Shown here one piece after another: positions 59,260 through 64,000 of a stretch of DNA of 64,000 nucleotides (position 1 is the first letter of the stretch; the number at the start of each line of letters is the position of its first letter). Made by a program: the position numbers and the translations under genes. Source of the stretch: Adiantum capillus-veneris (taxonomy: Eukaryota; Streptophyta; Polypodiopsida; Polypodiales; Pteridaceae); NCBI GenBank assembly GCA_014529385.2, contig CM043969.1, forward strand, positions 76,184,676-76,248,675. The letters are read 5' to 3'. The notes beneath the pieces were generated by a model that was not told where the DNA came from, did no database searches, and saw only the letters and a program-made list of their open reading frames with translations.

Positions 59260-62200
59260 AAGAGAACATGATGCTTTCATTCTCTTTGACCCTGGTTCTA
59301 CTCACAACTTCATATCCACGGAGTTGGCCACCAAGCTAGGCATCCAAGCCTGTGAGATGGGAGATGTCCTACCTGCCGATGGTCTTTCAAGGGAAAGAAG
59401 TCTCAATCTCCCTTAATTGGGAAATTGAGGCTCCATGTCCAAAGCTATGTGGACAAGAAGGAGTTCTTCATCTCTCCTCTCAAGCATGAGGATGTAATCC
59501 TAGGGGCACCATGGTTTGATTGCATGGCTGCCAATGTTAAATTCCCCTAAAGACAAATCTACTTTAGGTACAGGGAAAAGATATGTACATAGATGCTAAG
59601 GAGTTGGGTAGCACTATACCCATTGTACATAAGCAAGCCTTTAATATGTCGATAAAGAGCTCTATTTCCGTGTACATGATTTTTGTTAAAGACTCTCAAA
59701 ATGAACCTAATGTTTTAGCAAAAGAAGATATAGGGAATCAAAAGGAATTAGACTTATCCGATTTCCTAAATGGATTCCAAGATGTTTTTATTGACGACAT
59801 CCCTTGTGAGCTACCTCCCAAACAAGGGGATGAAAACCATGCAATTGTGCTTCTTCTAGGAAGCTCACCGCCTAATAAACCTCCTTATTGAGTTTCTCAA
59901 AATCAACAAGAGGAGATTATGCGGCAAGTGCATGAGTTGGTTGAGAAAGGCATGGTTAGGCGTAGCTCATCTCCATTTTGTTCGCTAGTTTTATTAGTGC
60001 AAAAGAAAGATGGCACATATCATATGTGTGTCGACTATAGAGCACTAAATAGGATCACTATCAAGAATAGGTTTCCCATTCTACGGGTAGAAGACCTATT
60101 TGATAAGCTACAGGGGTCAACCTACTTCAAGGATTGACCTAAAAAGTGGCTATCATCAAATAAGGATAGTTGATCAAGACATTGTAAAGACCGTATTTTG
60201 CACTACGTTTGGACTTTATGAGTACATTATCATGCCTTTTGGCTTGACCAATACACCAGCCACATTCAATTTTCTGATGGAGAAGCTATTCAGGACTCAC
60301 TAAAGCTTTATTGGAGTGTTCTTTGATGACATAATCATCTACAATTCATTAGACGAACACAAGAAACACCTCTAGGTAATATTTCAAGTTTTATGAGAGA
60401 ATAAGCTTTATATAAATCGAAAGAAAAGTGAATTTTTCTTACAAGATATTTAGTATTTAGATCACATTATCTCTCAAGATGGCATCCAAATGGATCCATC
60501 AAAGTTAGAGGTAATAAAAGGATGGCCTAATCCAAGGAATCTGCATGAGCTAAGAATCTTTATAGGTATGTGTACATACTATAGACGCTTCATTGAAAAG
60601 TTCTCACAAATCGCGGGACCATCACATGACCTAACAAAGAAAAACGTTAGGTATAGATGGCCCACCAAGGAGAACAATGCTTTCAAAAAGCTTAAAGAGA
60701 AGCTTATCTCTCAACCTCTGATTACACTGTCGGATCTCTCAAAGCCATTTGAGGTCCAATGCGACGCCTGTGGTGATTGCCTTGGAGCTTTTTTGCTCCA
60801 AGAAGGGCACTCCATAGCCTATGAAAGTTGAAGGCTTGTCCCTATTGAGCAAGCTCTAGGTATATATGAGAAGGAACTCTTAGCATTTCTACATGCTCTA
60901 GACTCGTGGAAGCACTATTTATTGGGAACTCCTTTCATTCTGCGAGCGGATCACCAAAGCCTTAAGTACTTCATGACATAGACCAAGCTCTCCGACAAAC
61001 AAATGAGGTGGTCAAAATTCCTTTTACAATTCCATTTTCATATTGCTCACATTGCTGGCAAGCATAATCAAGTAGTTGTGCACTCTCAAGGCGACCAAGA
61101 GTGAATGCGGTATCCATAGAAACTCAAAATGATATATCTTCTATGATAGATGAGTATGCTATTGATCCCAATTTTAAAGATGCAATTTCAGTCCCCCCTT
61201 GCACTAGGGTAGAAGGAAGAACCATTTACCTTACAAGATGGTTATCTTCTCTATGGCAACAGGCTATGTGTTACTAAGTCACTACGTGAGAAATTAATGT
61301 TTGAATCTCATGCTCCTCTTTATGCGGGGCATAGAGGGATTCAATCTACCCTAAGAGGGATAGAAACATACTTCTATTGGCCTGCCATGAAAGCAAACAT
61401 ACAAGAGTATGTTTCAAAATGTGTGGTATGCCAAAAGACAAGGTTTAATAGAGGGAAGCAACCTGGATTACTTCAACCTTTGCCAATCCCTAATTCACCA
61501 TGGGAGAGCATATCCATGGATTTTATCTTTGGATTACCCAAGTCTATCCATGGGAATACAGGAATATGGACGATAGTGGACAGGTTAAGCAAACAAGCAC
61601 ATTTCATACCTGTCAAAAAGACTATCAAGGCCCATCAAATGGAAACCCTCTTTATATCACAAATCTTCAAGTACCACGGCTTGCCAATGTCCATAGTGTT
61701 GGATAGAGATCCTAGAATGACCAGTAATTTTTGGAAGGGTCTCTTTGAGAATCAAAGAGAATCTAGGTACAAGGCCAAACTTCTCTTCGGCCTATCACTG
61801 GAAAACGCATGGCCAAAGTGAAATAGCTAACCTAATAGTTCTTGATCTACTAAAAGCTTATGTCACAAAAGTAGATCAAAAGTCCCAATGGGAGAAGTAC
61901 TTACCTTTAGTGGAGTATGCTTACAATAACATTGTACATACTTCTACGAGAAAAGCACCGTCTGAGGTGATTGAGGGAAGATCAAAAAGTCCTCTGCTAC
62001 TCAAAGTACATGGGAAGATCTTCGCTGTAGATGAATATAGTCGAGACCTGCAAGAATCTTTCCAAAAGATTAAGGATTCTATATCCATCTCTCAACAAAG
62101 GCAAAAGGCTACTGTTGATAAGCACAGAAGAGCTCTAGCCTTTAAAAGAAATCATTGGGTCTTGCTTAAGTTTCCCAAGGCTAGATTAAGGCACACGACA

Positions 62201-62560
62201 GGCAAGAATCCTACGGGACACCAAAAGTACTATGCTAAGTTAGCAAAAAGGTATTATTGTCCCTTTCAGATTCTTAGGCCGATCAATGAGATGGCCTATC
62301 AGCTCAAGTTGCCCAACCATTGGCTCATACACAATGATTCCACGTGAGCCTACTAAAGCCTTACAAAGGAGAGCCACCTCAAGAAGCAACCATTGAAGAC
62401 CCACCGGAGATGGAGGTGCTACAGCTTGAGTCCATTCTCCGACATGAAGACAAGGTATTGGAGGCGGTAAGACTATCCGATGATATCTTACCAAGTTTAA
62501 AAATTATCCTTTTGAAGATGCTAGATGGATGCAAGGTATACAATTAAAGGATAACCTAAA
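59260..62560 (+). pseudogene. element E pol: protease, RT, RNase H, integrase, chromodomain-like tail
   Basis: The protease has LFDPGSTHNFIS (about 59277-59312). RT has MCVDYRALNRITIKN (60025), [11 protein letters not shown] (60236) and catalytic FFDDIIIYN (60320). RNase H has VQCDACGDCLGAFLL (60750) and ADHQSLKYF (60948). The integrase zinc finger is HAPLYAGHRG...CVVCQ (61309-61435), and the core has SMDFIFGLP and VLDRDPRM. A frameshift lies near 61750, then GQSEIANL retains the Glu. The C-terminal tail reads KFKNYPFEDARWMQ (near 62495), a chromodomain-like end. More than ten stops or frameshifts are present; the longest open segment is 174 codons. Confidence 0.88.
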
Positions 62561-62946
62561 CCTGTCAATGCTTACAATGATTCCCTAGGGTAAGCAAATG
62601 TAAATATGTATAAATGAACAAAGTTTTTTTCTTATAAGACTCTCTTTTTCTTTATTGTGCACAAATGCTAATAAGTATGCATGCTTAGGATCATGTTTGT
62701 GGAGACGACGTCTCCCAAACAGCAAGTAGAGCTTGTCACTCTACTATGGAAGATTGATACGACTAATGTGCATACATGCTTACCGCAGCTAAGGCTCTCG
62801 AGCACTAAATGGACTAGTCATCCATTCTAGAACGGTGTTGTAGGGTAAAATAGGGATCCTCTACCCGATAGCAAACGGACTAATGACTAGGCTTTATCTT
62901 CTCTATCTCATAGTCGAGGATGACTATGATTTCAAGAGAGAGGTAA
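62561..62946 (+). other. element E 3' untranslated region
   Basis: No gene is seen. It ends in AAGAGAGAGGTAA, a plausible polypurine tract directly before the 3' LTR. Confidence 0.6.
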
Positions 62947-64000
62947 TGTTATAAAAGCCAATATTATATAATTCTCCCAAATGATTTCTCATGTTACTGA
63001 TCATTTAATATGGGGAGGTACCAAGGGAGTAAAAGCTAGAATATTGGTAAGGCGGTCTCAGCAGGGATCCAAAGGAGGGAAAATAGGGATCCAAAGGGGG
63101 ACAGTCTGCAAAAAAAAGCAATGTGCATCAATGGAGCTTAAAAGACCTAAGGTTCAGCTCCATTAAGACTTCCATAGGCTAAGGTTCCAAAATTTAATTA
63201 AAAAGTCCAATGGTCAAAAGTAGGGAAAATTGGATGGTTATGGGAAGACTACAAAGTCTTCTCACATCCATAGGAAGGAGGAGGCGAGCCCTAAAGGTAG
63301 GGGAAGAGAGAGAAACACACACACACACACACACACACACCCAAGCTCTCCCTTTACACAAAGGGAATAATGGACACATGGTAGGCTCCTAGCCCAGACG
63401 CCCCCAATATCCCCTTAAATCCAATGACCATAGGGGTGGACCAATGAGAATTAGGCTAGAGCTATTTAAAAATATTTGATAAAAGAACCAATAGAAATTA
63501 AGCTCCCTAGAAGACTATTAGGCAGTCTACCAAGGGGTCCAATGAGCATCAAGCAGCACAATGGCTTGCTTGATTCCTATTGATCAAAAGACTAAAAGGT
63601 CCAATGAGAGTTTAAATAAATTATTTTAATTTTCTAAATCTCTCACAAAAGGGAAAAGGGGGACAGTTGTCACAAGACTATCAATTATGCTTCTTAATTG
63701 CTATTGGCTAATCTCTGCAGGAGCCAATGGAAGCCAGCGAGAGCAAATGGGAAGAGGGGTCGACCAAGAAGAGAGAGAGAGAGAGAGTTGGTATTTTTTT
63801 AGTCTAACTCATTGGTTGCACACACACACACACACACACACACAACTCATGTGTGGAGCAAGAACTCCATCTCCTTCTCCAAGCATTGGAAGTAGAGGCC
63901 TACACCAACAACTCTTGACTATGGAATGCAAATCCAACCAAGACCCAAGATTCAATGGCATGCTCATCTCCTCTACCATGCTAATTACTAAGCTAAGCTA
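62947..64000 (+). repeat. 3' LTR of element E, partial
   Basis: It starts TGTTATAAAAGCC and matches 55307 onward. 1,054 bp are visible and the rest lies past the window end. CA microsatellites occur at 63316-63340 and 63820-63843, and a GA run at 63770-63786. Confidence 0.9.

Larger units (their letters stand above)
55307..64000 (+). mobile_element. Ty3/gypsy element E with long LTRs, running off the window
   Basis: The 5' LTR is 55307-56854, the primer-binding site 56856-56867, gag-pol about 57279-62560, and the 3' LTR begins at 62947 and continues beyond 64000. Domain order (gag, zinc knuckle, PR, RT, RNase H, integrase, chromodomain-like tail) is Ty3/gypsy. Coding sequence is broken by many stops and frameshifts. 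The left flank is TATCT; the matching duplication would lie outside the window. E2 (19640-22611) is a second, truncated copy. Confidence 0.92.

Overview
The window is nuclear DNA from a land plant with a large, retrotransposon-rich genome. It holds one recognisable cellular gene, on the + strand at 7398-11829. This is the C-terminal part (three exons, about 1,327 codons) of the plant FURRY / MOR2-PAG1-type cell morphogenesis protein. The protein is clearly orthologous to the angiosperm protein but diverged. With the long simple repeats and nested LTR elements, this makes me lean towards a fern or other non-flowering plant; that is a low-confidence inference. No CRISPR, operon or prokaryotic feature is present.

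Layout, left to right. 1-6500: antisense retroelement debris (a Ty1/copia fragment broken by a Ty3/gypsy element), probably lying inside a FURRY intron because the protein's N-terminal ~850 residues are missing upstream. 7398-11829: FURRY exons. 11830-14820: 3' flank without genes. 14821-27125: an antisense copy ('A') of a large LTR family, carrying a nested gag-only copia element ('B', target-site duplication CTTTG), which itself carries a truncated gypsy element ('E2'). 28480-53330: a nest four elements deep. A second antisense relative of A ('D') holds copia-2 (28735-51164, duplication GAATG). Copia-2 holds element 'C' (32694-50102, duplication GTCAT). The 5' LTR of C holds gypsy-2 (33144-39333, duplication TAATT/CAATT), and the leader of C holds a tRNA-derived SINE (40057-40434, 17-bp duplication). 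53337-53694: an extreme pyrimidine/poly-C tract. 55307-64000: gypsy element 'E' with 1.5-kb LTRs, running off the window end.

The most unusual component is the A/C/D family. It has about 924-bp LTRs, a tRNA-Asp-type primer-binding site, a leader of about 3.8 kb with a conserved CT tract, and a gag-like region with a long-spaced zinc knuckle and many short D-x-x-G-x-aromatic modules. It also has degenerate retropepsin-like segments and no reverse transcriptase, RNase H or integrase that I can find. It would have to be mobilised in trans.

A second theme is local tandem duplication. At least ten independent head-to-tail duplications or minisatellites (12 to 213 bp) occur in retroelement coding and non-coding DNA and at one FURRY splice acceptor. 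One of them shows a two-step microhomology template-switch signature. All retroelement ORFs seen are broken by stops or frameshifts; none looks currently autonomous.
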